Shown in pieces: positions 14,201 through 27,015 of a DNA stretch of 64,000 nt; position 1 is the stretch's first letter, and every line of letters begins with the position of its first letter. The notes beneath the pieces are model-generated. The model ran no database searches and was not told where the DNA came from. It saw only the letters and a program-made list of their open reading frames with translations. The stretch is from Penelope pileata. Taxonomy: Eukaryota > Chordata > Aves > Galliformes > Cracidae. The stretch spans positions 720,743 to 784,742 of the forward strand of contig WBMW01003129.1 in assembly GCA_013396635.1 (NCBI GenBank), read 5' to 3'. Position numbers and translations under genes: made by a program.

Positions 14201-17200
14201 CCTTGCAAGTCCGAGCCCCTGAGGGCTTAAAGGCTAATTTGGACAAGAATGAATAAAGAATCCCTTGAAATATCAGCTACCTGATGAACTCTTGATTTCT
14301 GGTTCAGACTTTTCAGATTTTGTCCTCAACTGAGGTCCTGCTGTCTGGGTTACAGACTGCCCGTGGCTAGGACCCCCTCCTTACCAGTTATTTCAGGGAA
14401 GAGGTGCAGATATGTTGCATGTGATGCTCTTTCAGCTCCCCTGGCTGTGCAGTCAGCTGGCTATGGGAGGAAATAGCCAGCTGCAGTCATTCTCCTCATA
14501 AATGATTGTATTGGATTTAAAGACTTCTCAACATTTCCGCAGTGCAGACTCCTGGGCCAAGCGGAGTCAGTAACCCAGCACCAGAGTGCACCTGCTTCTA
14601 TTTAGACACTCCTCCGTTACATATGTGCTGTGCAGTCCTCCTTAGAGGCTCCTTGCCATCTCTAACAGCAAGAAATGTTAAATTCTCAGGCCTCTGCCCA
14701 CTTCCTGTTGCTCTTCTGTAAGTAGGAAAGTGGGACTTGCTGCTGCAGAGCACACCCATTACCATAGGTTTAGACTTAACAAATTAAATTAGTTGATTGT
14801 TGTGAAAGTGACATCATATTGTCTTTCCACAAAATTAATATATAAAAAAACTCTCCACTATTGTTCTCCTGCTTCTCCAGGATGTAGAAATGCGCTGGCA
14901 AAAGCTTTGGAGCTTGTGCTTTGAGGATATCTGGGAGACAGACTGTTATTTCAAAGCAGGGAGTGCAGCTTCTCAGTGATGTGGGCCATAGCATTTCCAT
15001 TGCTTAAAGAGTGGTTGGAAATGCCAGTAGCTGAGCAATATTGCCTGAGAGATGAAGATGCTCTGCCTGCCAGCTTCAAAGCCATTTCCTTGATGTGGCC
15101 ACTGACAATCTCAGTAACATGCTTATTAGTGAGAATTAAGCACTGAAGCTACTGCTTCTTTAGACAGGAGGAGGAGGAGGCTTCTGGAGCATAATAAATA
15201 AATCAGAAGCACTTTGACATCTTCAAAGGGTTTTGTTTTAAATACTGGCTTTTCTCCTGGGGACCCTCTTAGCCTCAGTCTTTCTTCTCTGAGATAATTA
15301 ATTCAAGCTGCTGTGCATGTTTGATTTTGCCATAGTGAACAGAACTGGTCTGAGTGGCAGGAAAGTAAGCCTCTTGCAAGATCCTGTAGCTCTTCTAGGT
15401 CAGCCTCCCACACAGCTCCCTGGAGTCTTTTACATGAGACATAACAGCATTTTGCCAGCAACGTGTTTAGACCATTGATGCTGCAGGAGTTAGTTTCTGG
15501 GTTGCATTTGGCCCCATGTTCAAAAGGGTCCTACAAGAGGACTCATGCGTTGGCTATAATTAAATGGTAATCCTTCTCACATGGCATAATATGCCAGATA
15601 CTGACCAGACAGGGTTAGAAGAGCTGCTTCTGCTTACAGCTGCATGGTGGTCCCAAAAAAACACACAGTTGAGAGGAAGTACCAACCACCTTTCTTTATC
15701 ATCCTCTGAATATTCTGTTTTTTTCTTGTCAAAGTGGAGTGTTTCTTTCTCTTTTCCAGTCTGAGCTGTCATTGATCAGCCCAAGTTAGATCGTCCCCAC
15801 TTCAGAGCTTTTCATCCTTGTGTAGTGGTAGTGACCAGAGCATTGTTTTCATTTTTATGAATGTTTTTGCCCTAACTTAGTTCTTAACATTTTTTCCTGA
15901 AAGGAGGAGGTGGACTTTGCTCTCACTTCTGCTTCATCTTTATGGCCTCTGATTGATGCATTATGCATTCGTAATGTGTGGTTCAAAATAGGGGTGCAAG
16001 CAACTCCCTAGATGTACCTGTAGCTTTGCAGAGAGGCATTGTCCCTAGCCCAAGAAGACTTCAGTCTCCCTGAAATTTGACCTGATGATATATGGAAAGA
16101 GACAGATCCATTCATCAGGAAAGGAGGATAGGATGTTTTTGTTTTTAAAGCTGATGGTTGGTGCAAAAGAGACATCGTGTTATTTCCTCTTTAGTCAGGC
16201 AGAGTTTTACCGTAGTTTGGGAACTAATAGCTGTTGTTATACTTATGAATCTGAAAATAGGCCAGTTTAAGAACTCTGGTATACAAAATAATAGCATAAG
16301 TCTCGTTCTGCTTACACCAGTTTTGTTCTCATGTAACTGCCTGGTCTTTAGCACTGTTACTCCTTATACAGTCATGTGAACCAGCCTTTTAGTTTTTATG
16401 CCAGCTTTTATTCCATCATGTCCCTCAGTCTTTGAATTACATTTCACAATCATCTTGTGCTGTTCACAGCAAAGGTGAAGTGTGTGATAGCACTGACGTT
16501 CAGGATCTTCTCACCACAGGTTCTCAGGCTGCCTTCATTTGATATTAGGGTGTCTACATCCATGCATGGATGGGTGTTCCCATTCTCCTCTCCTAACCTC
16601 TCACATTGGGTCAAGCTGCCAGCAGTCCTCAGTTACACATAGCTCCTACCTGTTCTTTCTCTGGATCAGGGATTCCTGCTTGTAGACTTAGTCCCTCTGG
16701 AGATGCTAAACTGTTTGTCTCATCTTATTCCTAGGATTGTGCTGATGGATGATGCTGTGGATTGCCTGATGTCTTTTTCTGATTTCCTCTTTGCTTTCCA
16801 GATTCAATTCTACTATTCAGGTAAATACTGGGAAGCTTCTTACTTCACCCACTAGCATGTTGTTATAACTTTACAGCTTCACTATCTCTTCATGTTTTTG
16901 GAACTTGTAAGGGTATGGTTTTTCACAGAGAATATATAGATAATGGAATCCACTGTCAAAAAGATATCACCAATGCCAATAGATTAGGAGGTTACATACA
17001 GAGGTTTCAAATTTTGGTGAATAACAAGGTACCTGTAATGGCTCTGGCTTATGCATATATTTGCCTTAGCCCTGAGATATGATTTTCCAGCTTTATCTAG
17101 TGTATGTTAGCACCTCACAATTAATTCTTACTAGTAAAATGTTTTTCCATAACTCTTTAATACAGTATTTCTACCTCTAAAGCACTGACCCCTGCTGGAG

Positions 17201-20200
17201 ATGGGATCAGAAGAGCCCAGAGCAAGCCCAGCCCAGCTCAGTGTTCTGGCCCCAACAGGCATCAGGAGCTGGTGTCTTGAAAAGAAAAGGAATTGGGAAA
17301 ATTGATAGAATTCTTCTCCCTAATATTCATCCAACTACTAGCTGATTTCAGTTCAAGATCTTTCTGAAATGAATGTAGTTTCTACAGGTGTAGGAACCCC
17401 CAGTGGTTTCCTCTCCTGAGGACTTCTCCAGCCTCCCATTGAAATCACATAAACGTTTAACCTTTACAACAGTCTTTGGCAAGGAGTTGCACAGGTTTAC
17501 CAATTGTTCCATGAAGAATCACTTTCCTTTTTTGTTTTGTTTTGATTCGGTTTGAGAGCTCTGAGTTGGAAAGGAAAGTGAACAGTTGATCCTTATCTTC
17601 GTTTTCCAGATTATTGGTCATTTATCATACTCTATCCCTCCCCCTCAGTTTGAGTTTTAAGTAGATGGAGTACTTTTACAATTTTCAACAGGAAAAGTAC
17701 AAATCCAATAATGACAGTTTGTGTGTGTACCTTTATACACAATATTACACAATTACACACAAAGTGCTCACCTACACATACTCATCTGTGAAAATCCTGA
17801 GGTATTTTTAAACTGAAGTTCAGGAGGCAAGGGGGAGAAACTTGGATGAGCATTCACGTGTTTTTTTCTGTTCAGGGAGATGCTTTAAAATATGTTGGCC
17901 TGTTTTTCCTAGCCCCCTAAAATATGACTGAGGAAAGGAAATCTCATTTAGGGAACTGCTTAGGTGGGGAAAAAGAGGGAAGCTTTTCCCTTTTCAGGGT
18001 TAGATGTGCTCCCAAGCATGGGGTACTGCTGGGATACTCATGCATCTCCCAGCACAGAGCCTTTTCTGAAGGCAATGTAAGCTCATGGGGTTCTGTCCAC
18101 TCACACTAACAGCTCGTTCTGGTGGATGTAGCTCTCAGTTGGCCTTGAGCAGGCAGAAGGGGCCAGGTGTGAGGTACTAGGAGACACTGGCTAGAAGCTG
18201 TGGTAGAGCACAGTTTGTCGTCAGTGTAGCCTTGGGTGGCCTGCTGATCTGATCCAACCTGTCAGTTCCCATCTTTGCAGCAGTTATGAGTCAGCTGCTA
18301 TTCCTAATACAAACATCTATTTCTTAGTACTTCTCTGTGTATCCTTCCCCTCTAAGTCCCCTGTGCATATCACAACATTATGCATGACAAGTCATCAAAG
18401 AAAAACAGTTAAAATGGTGATTTTGGGTTGGGCAGAACCAGACTTGCAGTGCCTTTAGCTGTGGGCAGAAAATGTGCTTGGAAAGTTTTTCTCTGATACA
18501 ACAAATAATTCCACTGAGCTGCAAAACCTCAGCACAGCCTCAGGATCTGCTGACATCCCGCCTTTCCTCTCCACCCGCCTCATGCACATCACCACACTTG
18601 CATTCACTTGGGACACAAATGCCACTGGAGTCCTCACAAACATGCCCTTGTGTACACACTCAAGCGTCCCATCCCGGTCCTGCTCGCCCAGGCACGATGC
18701 ACACACACAGCCTGTCATACGCTCTCCCACCAACCCACACACATGCAAACCACTCCAAATGGAATCTAGATTTGTAAACTGCTGACCACATCCATAAACA
18801 AACTTGTTTAAAATTAGGCTCTTGGAGTAAACAGTGGGTAGTATGAGGAGCCTGGGGAGAGGCTTTCTGCCAGCTCTAGCCCTGACCTGCCCTGGCCCTT
18901 CCTCTAGATCCCGTGTTATATTTACTTTGGATCAGCATAGAGACAAGCTGGGATACAGCCTGGAGCCCTGACTAACTTGCTCCTTTTGCTTCTGTTGCTG
19001 TTCCATATATTTTATTCCCAACTTGGATGAGTTCTCAGTTGGTGGTTGTAGGTGAAGAAAGAAAATTTTTAAGACTTTGCAAACTTGTTTGACATTAGCT
19101 TTCACATTCCACTGTTTCATCTGTTTGCTAGCCTTTGTTCCCTTTAGAAGAATCTGAACAGAATGGCTGGTCTCTTCTAATCATCCTGACAGGGAGATGC
19201 CAGCAAATTATATGGAAATGGTTGTGCCTGCATAATATCTGATCTGAATATGCAGGGTGCCTTAGTGTTGTGCTTACATACATTTCCTGTTGGTGTCATG
19301 TACAGCACAGAGCAGGGAATGACAGTTTAATCCTGGGTCTGGTAGGTCAGGAGGATGCTTTGATGGTTATTTCACTGGGCTGTAAATCTCTTCTGGTTTT
19401 CCAGAGTTCCTGGAAAGTGTGGCTGCCATTTATCAAGATCTGTTGGCTGGAAAGAATCCAAATACTGTGATCGTGCCAACATCATCCTCTGGGCAACATC
19501 GGCAGCGGCAACCCCCAAGTGACTGCAATCCACTTGATGGGGTAGAGGCATCTCTCTTCTACCAGTGCCTAGAGTCCTTGTGTGACAGATCAAAATACAG
19601 GTATGAGCAGAGTCCAAAACACAAATGTGAAAGTCTGTTTCTGTGGAGAGCCTTTATATGGTTGGAGCTGTGAAGAAATGCAAGACTTTGAACAAGCTCT
19701 AATTTTCACATAGATCTAATTGGAGAAGTATGAAGAGAGAGATCATAGCAAAACTGCTTTAACCAAAAGAGAAAAACAATTTAATGGGCCTAAGAAACAT
19801 GAGAGTTTGAGCACATTCTTGAGCTAATTGGTTCATTTGAGACTCTGCTTTCCATCTTACCTTTACATTGACACTTTTGTCAAGGAGAGGTTCATCTTCC
19901 ATCCTGAATTATCTAGAGATAAATAAATGCATGTGTATTCCTGAGTGCTGAAGCACAGGCAAGCCATAGTGGGGTGGATGGAGTTTGAAGCGTTAGTACC
20001 TAGACGAGATCACACTGCTGGTCTGTACCAGAACCTGGGGTGAAGCTGGTCTCTGGTTACAGACCCACGAACAAGACTAGCCTTACTTCAGCAGGGGATA
20101 GAGAAATACCAGGCCTTAATATATATCTTTGACAGGCACATTCTTCAGAGTTTCTTGCAGTTTGTGAGCAGATGCCCTGTAAAGATGGTCGTGGTCTAGG

Positions 20201-23200
20201 GTCAAAGAAAGACTTATAACCCAAGTCCCATGATTCTTTCTTTATGTTCCTGAATCCAAATTTGTGATCCACAACTGCAGTTCTGAACTGCAGTCCAGTG
20301 CTAGAGATATCTAAGCATGGAGATGTCAGATTGTTTGGATGCTTTAAATAACAAAAACTCTACATTTCCTGTATGCCCTGAGAGCTTCAGCTGAGAAGGA
20401 TATTGTGAGCTCATCTGGTCAGTCAGGCTTAGCACAGCACTGTGGGGGGAGCCATTCCCAGCCTTTCATCAAGCAACTCAACACTCAGCCAGGCTTTGGT
20501 AACCACCTTTGCCTGAGGGATCACCAGCCCGCACTCACATGTTCCAGGAGTGCCCCTAAGCCCTCCTCTGTTCAGCACTTTCACTTCCTCCAAAAGGTGG
20601 CAGTTCCATTTTGCATGAAATACTTTAAGCAAGAGCAAGAATCGTGATGATGATATTGCCTGGAAGTCAGGGCCAGGGATTAAGGTGACTGTAGAAGAAG
20701 GGGACGCATGAACTGTAGTCCCCACTCAAATGTGTTTTAGAACATACTTTGTCTTTGGAGAGGTTTTCCTCTCCCTTGGATAACCATTGCTGTTACAAGA
20801 GTGATAACTACTGTTCCTTCAGTTCTTTTCTGGAAGTTTATTGNAAAAATGCGTCAGAAGTTGGCATGTGTATGTCTCTGAGCACTTCTGGATTTTCCTC
20901 CCTGTCCTTGCAATGGAGGCAGGTGAGACTGCTCTTAGGAATGTACCCCAGCTCAAACATCTTGCTTAGCAAATTGGGGGCAGATGCAATGCTAAATAAA
21001 CAACCTGTTGGCTCTTTGTTTCAAACAGCCAGGGCAACTTGACAGTGTTAGAACAGTAAATGGGCTTACTCCTCCATTTTGAGCTTGATGTTGGAAAAAA
21101 TGATGATCATTTAAAAGACAAGATGATTTTTTGGTCTTTCTTTTTCCTAGCTGTCCACCTTCTGCTCTCGTGAAGGAAGTGCTGAGTACTGCACAGAGAC
21201 TGACCTTCTATGGGTTCCTTCTGGCACTTGCAAAGGATCAGGGGATCAACAGAGCCCTAGGTAAGACTTCTTTGAGTGGTCATTCGGCATTTCTTTGGCA
21301 TTCTCAATGTAATTATACCCCAGATTTTATGCCATCAGAAAGAAAGTGAAGGAGTTTTTCATATTTTTATAATGGATTAAACTTTAAAAACACTGTGCCT
21401 TACTGTCTGCTTGAAGCCAAGGAGCTTTGTCAGCAGTAAAATTAGATGTGAAATGCTGCCCTAAGACAGCAATGTTTTATGTCTTTAGTAGCTCATCATT
21501 TTAGCAGAACTGTCCTTTTAGCACGTTTGGCTATAAAGGTTGGATAGAGGTGGGTAGGAGGCAAGTAAGGTTGCTGACTGATGTAGACAATACTGAATTG
21601 AAGTCCCATCCTATGTTTTAGCCCTTCATTCTCTCACAGATTTAAAGTGACTGCTGTCATTGTTCACAAGAAAAAGAAGGCACACCTAATGGGAAAACCT
21701 CTGTTGCCTCCCTGGCTCAGACTTAAACAAAGCCCAGTCTTTGACAGCTCATGCCCCATCTCCCTTCAAATCAGGGTGATCTTGCTAATTAATTTATTAA
21801 TCTCTGGCCCACCGAAAATCACAGAATCACAGAATTGCAGGGGTTGGATGGGACCTCGAGAGATCATTGAGTCCAACCCCCCTGCCAGAGCAGGTTCCCT
21901 ACAGCAGGTTGCACAGGTAGGCGTCCAGGCGGGTCTTGAATATCTCCAGGGAAGGAGACTNNNNNNNNNNNNNNNNNNNNNNNNNNNNNNNNNNNNNNNN
22001 NNNNNNNNNNNNNNNNNNNNNNNNNNNNNNNNNNNNNNNNNNNNNNNNNNNNNNNNNNNNNNNNNNNNNNNNNNNNNNNNNNNNNNNNNNNNNNNNNNNN
22101 NNNNNNNNNNNNNNNNNNNNNNNNNNNNNNNNNNNNNNNNNNNNNNNNNNNNNNNNNNNNNNNNNNNNNNNNNNNNNNNNNNNNNNNNNNNNNNNNNNNN
22201 NNNNNNNNNNNNNNNNNNNNNNNNNNNNNNNNNNNNNNNNNNNNNNNNNNNNNNNNNNNNNNNNNNNNNNNNNNNNNGCGTGTCAGCCACTCCCCCCAGC
22301 TTTGTGTCATCAGCAAACTGGTGGTATCATAAAACACAAAATTCTGCTACAGAATTCTGTACCAAACTGCTGTGGAAACCAGAGAGATTACCAAGCAGCA
22401 TCTCACTGCTCATTTCCATGTTGTGATTATGAATGTAGTTCTAGAGCAGAGAGGCAAAGAGTTGCATTGGCAAAGGGCAGTGTGTAATCCATACATAATT
22501 CAGACAAATAATTCCATGTTGCCCTCATATGATGTGGTTGTGCTCTTCCTGCAAAGGGGAACAGAAACGGCTTTTTGCATTTGATAAGGAGAAGTATGTG
22601 AAATCTCATACGCTTTCACTCATCTCTGCTCAAAATTGGGCCTGTAAGGGTAGGCTTTCTCTCTTTGGGTATCCTCTTCCTCTACTCCCAGGCCTGAATA
22701 TCTGCCAGTCCCCATATTTCATAGACAAGCCTCAGTGAAAAGATGGTGTACCCTGCCTGAGGGCTTGTTCTTTTGCACAGGTGTGTCATAATAGAAGTGT
22801 CCCCTCCCTGGCTGAGCCCCTTCTTCCAGCAAACCATTTAAGCTGCTAATGCCCCTCTGGGGAAGGGCTGCTTACCCAGCAACGTGAAGATTATATATCA
22901 AAGGTGCATGAATATAGCCCTGCAATCCCCTCTGCAAACAGGCTTAAGAACCAGTGTACTCACTGGGGAAGGTGATGCCTGGATTGCACCAAACAAAATC
23001 TTTTTTTCCTTGCACTACAAAATCCACTTCCAGTCCAGTGCAAAGAAAACAGATGGGGAAAAAAAAAAAAAAGATCCTGCCCAAGGCTTCTATTGTGCCA
23101 TCTACAAAGTGCGTGGGTTTTCCTTTCCATTACTGTAGGCCTGTCCCCTGGCCCTCTGCCAGCCTCCTGCTGAGGCCTCTCACAGAGGAGGGGCAGCAGC

Positions 23201-25649
23201 CACAAGTCTGACAGGTGCTAGCAAGGATAGGGGGATTCTTTTCCTGGTGTCTTTTAATCTCTCCTGAAGGGTGATTTCAATAGTCTTTGGTCTTCAGGGG
23301 ATCACAGGCTCCCCAAAGCCCTTCAGCAGAGGCAGTTGCAGGCAAAGGAGCTTTCAATCAGGATGCCTGCCTCTTCCCCAGTCTCACAAGGCTGGTGCCC
23401 ACCCCTAAAGGAGTAGGGGTAGAGATTAGAGCAGCTCATTCTGGCTGGGGTAGCACTGATGAGTTTTGTCAGGCAAGTGGGAAACTGCAGCCTAGCTCTA
23501 GCATCAATGTAGATTTGTGAATCCTTTATATGTCATGTACTGACTCTCCCAAGTAATTCTTGTGCCCCAGAGACCTTACTCCATTCTGCAAACACAGAAA
23601 CAAGTTAAGCTTCAAGTGCTTATTCTTTTAATTGAGCATGTGAAAGCAAGCACTGGACCTCCCAACACTCTGTTGCGTTGCCAGGTTTTCCTGTTCATGT
23701 GCAGGAGGGAAGGACCAGAACTGGAAGAAGTGGGGGAGGTGGGTCTGGTCTGAACTAATTTGTTAGATGCTCATTGCTACATTTTTGGTAACTGCTGCCA
23801 GTTTGTCTGTGTGCAAGAGGTGGCTCTCCAACCCCTCCTTCAGGACCAAGGTGCTGCAGCCAGAAACCAGATTTGTGTCCCCACAGGGCAGTATGAAGTT
23901 CTTTCCCAAAAATATCAAGTGTAGCACTCAGGTCTCCTGAAAAACAAGAGCATTTCTCACTGTATTGTTGGTACAAATTACCAAATATATTTTTCCTGGT
24001 GTGCAGTAGCCCTGCCCAGGCTGTGGTAAACAATTCCTATAATCTTTGTGCTGACTGATCAGACCTCCCCATGACCCCTGTGCAAGGTGGGGTTTGCTAC
24101 AGAATTAGGAAGGAGTGGTCTCCCAAGAGCCTTGTCTTCCCAAGGGAGCTTTCTGAGGTGCCAGTGTTGTTCTGGAGAATGGCAATGGCGATCAACCAGC
24201 TGTTCCAGCCCTGAACTACACCCATCTCTTTCATCTTGAATGGGATGTCAAATGTGAAAGGGAGCATGCTGACTTTATGCTGAGAAGAGGGTACCTGTTT
24301 ACTGAACCAGCTTTTTTCTCTCACCCAGGCAGCAAGCAACACTAGAGCATAGCTTATCCACCCCATGCGTCACATGCACCATTCTGGGCTAACCTTCCTG
24401 AATTGCAAGGAAAGCAAGTCTTACATCTGTGGAGCGTTTTGATTCTCAGGCTCAATGCACCACAAGAAACACACAACGTACCTGTTGTTCTCACAGGGTC
24501 TGGGACTGGCAGCTATAGAGCACAATTAGCAGGGATATGAAGCTCACCGAGCATCATTTCCCTGTCACAGTCTGCAGTAGTAGAACTCAGTAGCTCTGTA
24601 GAGCAAATGGACCCTGCCAACTCTTCGAGCTAAGTTCTTTTAGAGGTGAAACTACTGAAAGTGCCTCCTATTTAATCTGAGCTCAGTTACAGCCTGTGTG
24701 AAGGGCACAGAGTATGCACCATCATTCCTTGTCCATCCGTGATCCTTGAGGATCCAGGACAGATTTTGGATGCTGCTATGGCTTGAGTGATTTTATTTAA
24801 GATTACCCCTGCATAGCCTAACTCTGCTGATACTTTTGTTTTTTGTTTGTTTGCTTGTTTCCAGGGGCTTTGCCAGATAAAGGAGATTTGTTTCTGGACC
24901 CTGCTATGGATCAGGAACTTGAGAAATTGTAAGTTGAGTTGCCTAGAGTAGGAGGTAAAACAACAGATGGAAAGTGGCATGTTAGGGATGGCTTTAGTAA
25001 AGTACTGTTCCTATTTTTTTTTTTAACTCTACTGTTAAGTCTGTAACAGAGATGCGAACAGAGCGGCCTGAGCAGAGAGGACCTCTTTTGATGAGGTGTC
25101 TTGATGCAGCTAACAAAATCCTTGAAAAAGGCTTCAGAAGCAGGGGGAGAAATGCACCTAAAAGAAGGACCCAGAGGCAGCAGAAGTGTCTCTAATGCTC
25201 AAGGAAATTTTGTTTGGATGGTAAAAACCAGGAGCGTTGGGGGACACAGGCTCAGCCCAGAAGAAAGATGTCTTTTAATGGGAAGAAAGATTGATACAGC
25301 AAGTCTGGCAAGTGCTAGTGCGAGGTTTTTCCCCTCTTTGCCACAAACATCTTTTTATCTCTGAGCTAGTTGTGCACAAGTCCTCATCCCAAGTTTACTC
25401 CAAAACTCCTATGGATAAGCCTGGAAATGACAAGCTAGGCTACCCAGCATTTGTCTTTTCTCTTCCAGGGTAGCTCAGGTTTCAGGGCTTTCCATCTCTG
25501 CTCCCACCAGCTCCAGTGGGGATACTGCTAACTTTCCTGTCCGAAACTCACCCAGGATTAACTCTCCCTGGAAACCTCTTCACCATCGCCAAAAAATGGA
25601 TGCTGAGAGTGAAGGCTCCAATGAAGAGACAGACTCCTCTGAAAATTGA
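11199..25649 (+). CDS. CSTPP1: CSTPP1 (C11orf49), six 3' coding exons, 5' part outside the window
   Basis: The gene encodes centriolar satellite-associated tubulin polyglutamylase complex regulator 1. In the family this protein binds the TTLL1/TPGS1/TPGS2/LRRC49/NICN1 complex and helps place it at centriolar satellites, affecting microtubule glutamylation and cilia. Six exons (11199-11283, 16735-16820, 19405-19600, 21151-21260, 24865-24928, 25469-25649) join in frame to 240 codons including TGA at 25647-25649. Recognisable blocks are YHCLLQLLCPDFP, DFLFAFQIQFYYS, NPNTVIVPTSSSGQHRQR, GALPDKGDLFLDPAMD and the acidic Ser-rich tail ending EETDSSEN. Human CSTPP1 is about 331 residues, so about 90 N-terminal residues lie upstream of this window. 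All introns are GT-AG. The gene converges on ARFGAP2, as in human. Identification rests on remembered family sequence; phase agreement at all five junctions is direct. Confidence 0.95.
11284..16734 (+). other. CSTPP1 intron, no other gene seen
   Basis: This 5.45 kb intron lies between exons a and b. It has several short ORFs on both strands (for example near 13.6-13.9 kb and 16.1-16.4 kb) without family resemblance or splice support. A perfect 11-bp AT-rich inverted repeat sits at 11566-11590. No other structure is supported. Confidence 0.7.
16735..16820 (+). CDS. CSTPP1: CSTPP1 exon b
   Basis: It follows cttattcctag and ends before gtaaat. It completes the split Arg and reads IVLMDDAVDCLMSFSDFLFA then FQIQFYYS, the most conserved block of the family. 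It ends with the first base of a split Glu codon. The length is 86 nt. Confidence 0.96.
16821..19404 (+). other. CSTPP1 intron with an ancient CR1-like fragment
   Basis: This 2.6 kb intron carries an old repeat at about 17420-17550 and a CA-rich stretch around 18.55-18.76 kb in which ORFs are open on both strands because of low complexity. Nothing else is recognised. Confidence 0.7.
17420..17550 (-). repeat. Ancient amniote CR1/L3-like fragment
   Basis: The segment around 'ggcaaggagttgcacaggtt', followed by 'atgaagaatcactttccttt', resembles the old reptilian and avian CR1-type consensus in which a 'ggcaaggagttccacaggtt' block is followed by 'tgaagaaatacttccttt'. It aligns in layout with the minus-strand CR1 copy at 62188-62614. 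It is diverged and truncated, and the family name is an inference from memory. Confidence 0.55.
19405..19600 (+). CDS. CSTPP1: CSTPP1 exon c
   Basis: It follows ctggttttccag and ends before gtatga. It reads FLESVAAIYQDLLAGKNPNT then VIVPTSSSGQHRQR and SLFYQCLESLCDR. The NPNTVIVPTSSSG run is nearly identical to the human protein. The middle stretch after HRQR (QPPSDCNPLDG) differs from human. The length is 196 nt. Confidence 0.96.
19601..21150 (+). other. CSTPP1 intron, one uncertain base
   Basis: This 1.55 kb intron has a single N at 20844. Short ORFs are present on both strands at 20.4-20.7 kb, with no family match. Nothing else is seen. Confidence 0.7.
21151..21260 (+). CDS. CSTPP1: CSTPP1 exon d
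   Basis: It follows tctttttcctag and ends before gtaaga. It completes the split Ser and reads CPPSALVKEVLSTAQRLTFY then GFLLALAKDQGINRAL, ending in the first base of a Gly codon. The length is 110 nt. Confidence 0.96.
21817..22325 (-). repeat. CR1 LINE fragment, minus orientation, interrupted by an assembly gap
   Basis: The left flank begins with the inverted CR1 terminal repeats ('aatcacagaatcacagaatt') and continues 'ggacctcgagagatcattga' and 'gagtccaacccccctgccag'. The right flank of the gap, 'gtcagccactccccccagct' and then 'tttgtgtcatcagcaaac', is a more 5' part of the same element. Both flanks have one orientation, so the missing bases are most simply CR1 body. Confidence 0.88.
21961..22277. 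other. Assembly gap (317 N)
   Basis: This is a run of N inside a CR1 element in a CSTPP1 intron. No reading frame across it is meaningful. Confidence 0.99.
24865..24928 (+). CDS. CSTPP1: CSTPP1 exon e
   Basis: It follows gcttgtttccag and ends before gtaagt. It reads GALPDKGDLFLDPAMDQELE then K, with a split Leu codon (TT|G). The length is 64 nt. GALPDKGD and DPAMD match the human protein. Confidence 0.96.
24929..25468 (+). other. Last CSTPP1 intron
   Basis: This 540-nt intron holds no recognised feature. A short open frame at 25.1-25.36 kb has no family match. Confidence 0.75.
25469..25649 (+). CDS. CSTPP1: CSTPP1 terminal coding exon
   Basis: It follows tttctcttccag. It completes the split Leu and reads VAQVSGLSISAP, a Ser/Pro-rich linker, SPWKPLHHRQ, and the acidic end SNEETDSSEN followed by TGA. 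The C-terminal pattern (WKPLHH, then an EETD-type acidic tail) matches the family. Confidence 0.95.
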
Positions 25650-27015
25650 AGGTTGTGAGGGTGGGCACCATTCCCATCTTTGGTTTGTCCAGAACTCACT
25701 GGAGGTACAGCACCTCTTCCTGGAGCATCTGCTCTGACAATGGGTTCTGTTCACATCACCAGTGTGTGTGGCTGTGCCAAGTCTCCATTGCCAGGTCCAC
25801 CTGTTCCTTCCCAGCAAGAACGCTGCTTTTTCCTAGCTCCACATTTCTGCAGGGGTAGCTCCTCTGCAGTAGCTATTTCCAGCTGCAGTTATGCTACCCT
25901 CTGCTGGCAAGTAAGACAAACCAGCCGATGCTAGATCTGCCTGTACTTGGAAATAGCAGGGTGTTCTCTCACCAAGGCTCTCACAGTTCAGCAGGTGCTG
26001 GAGCAGTGGGAGTGCTAGCGCAGGCTGGTTGCCAGTGTTTTGTTGTGTAGCTGTGTTCAGACTTGGCCTAGACAATAGAGTGGTTAAATTGCCAGCGGCA
26101 GCTTTGCTCTTGTACTCCATTATAATTATTCTCAGCAAAGCTGCACCTGCATGTGATCAAAGGTAGAGAAATTCCTGAAGTTCCTAGAATAGAAGGGCTT
26201 AGGTATTGTCATGCCACCTGTTACTGCTTCCTCCTCCACGAGTCCAAGACATGCCAAAGCAAATACAGCAAATAATAAGCTAGATTCAGTGAGTATTGCA
26301 TGGTGCTATCTGGCTCCTCTGCTGTAGATCCCTACTGTGAGGCCTCCCACTGCCTCCAACAGCATGTTAAGCTCATTTGGTGAAAGTAAGCTTTGGAGGG
26401 GGTGGAGGAGGGAGATGAAAAGTCTTAAGATTGCATGGCCACAGGTGGTGGTATGGCTTGCAAATATGTAGGGCATCTGCTGGGGTTTGGTAGGCTTCAG
26501 GAGAAGGAGGCAATTTTCAAGGAAGTCCCACATATTTTTTGCGAATACTGGCATTGTTGTAGCACCACAGCAGGGCCTGTACAGCTACAGAAAGAATTGC
26601 AGCCTCATCGCGTTAACGGTAACTAACTCCAGAGCCTGGCCTCTGCAGCCTGAACCCTCGCCTAGCCATGCTCCCGCATCATGGCTTGCACAGACTCGTT
26701 ATCTCCTGAGACACACTGGTTCCTTGTGAGTCTTTGGGAGCCTCTTTGTTCTTCCCTCCCATAAAAGTCCACACAGTGTGCATTACTAAGAGCTGTCAAC
26801 CCAAAGCTTATTGCTGCCCTAAGCTGAGTGGATTCAGCACATGCTGGAACTATTTTAAGAGTAATCCCTTAACTACTGCTGACCTGTCTGCGGAGGTAGT
26901 GGGAGGTGTTATTTATTTATTATGTTATTTATTAGCATGCCCTTTAACTGCACGTTCTCTCCCACCCACCACTGGGTGACGGCCAAAGCCAGGGAATAAA
27001 GCATGCTGTGTAAGG
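25650..27015 (+). other. CSTPP1: Probable CSTPP1 3' UTR
   Basis: From the TGA the first good plus-strand AATAAA is at 26995-27000, followed directly by the GT-rich 'gcatgctgtgtaagg'. I therefore infer a 3' UTR of about 1.36 kb. Short ORFs inside it have no family match. Transcript data would be needed to fix the end. Confidence 0.5.
26995..27000 (+). terminator. CSTPP1: Candidate CSTPP1 poly(A) signal AATAAA
   Basis: This is a canonical hexamer about 1.35 kb after the stop codon, with a GT-rich element within 15 bases downstream. No equally good hexamer was seen between the stop codon and this point. Confidence 0.5.

Larger units (their letters stand above)
21261..24864 (+). other. CSTPP1 intron containing a gapped CR1
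   Basis: This 3.6 kb intron includes a minus-strand CR1 interrupted by the 317-base N run. The long ORFs drawn across the gap are artefacts of N codons. A 13-A run lies near 23051-23063. No other gene is seen. Confidence 0.75.

Noticed and set aside
18455..18785. Overlapping ORFs of about 100 codons on both strands
   Set aside because: CA/TG-rich low-complexity sequence keeps three frames open; there is no protein resemblance.
21647..22487. Long ORFs of 157-259 codons on both strands
   Set aside because: They run through the 317-base N gap and CR1 sequence; the length is an artefact of N codons.
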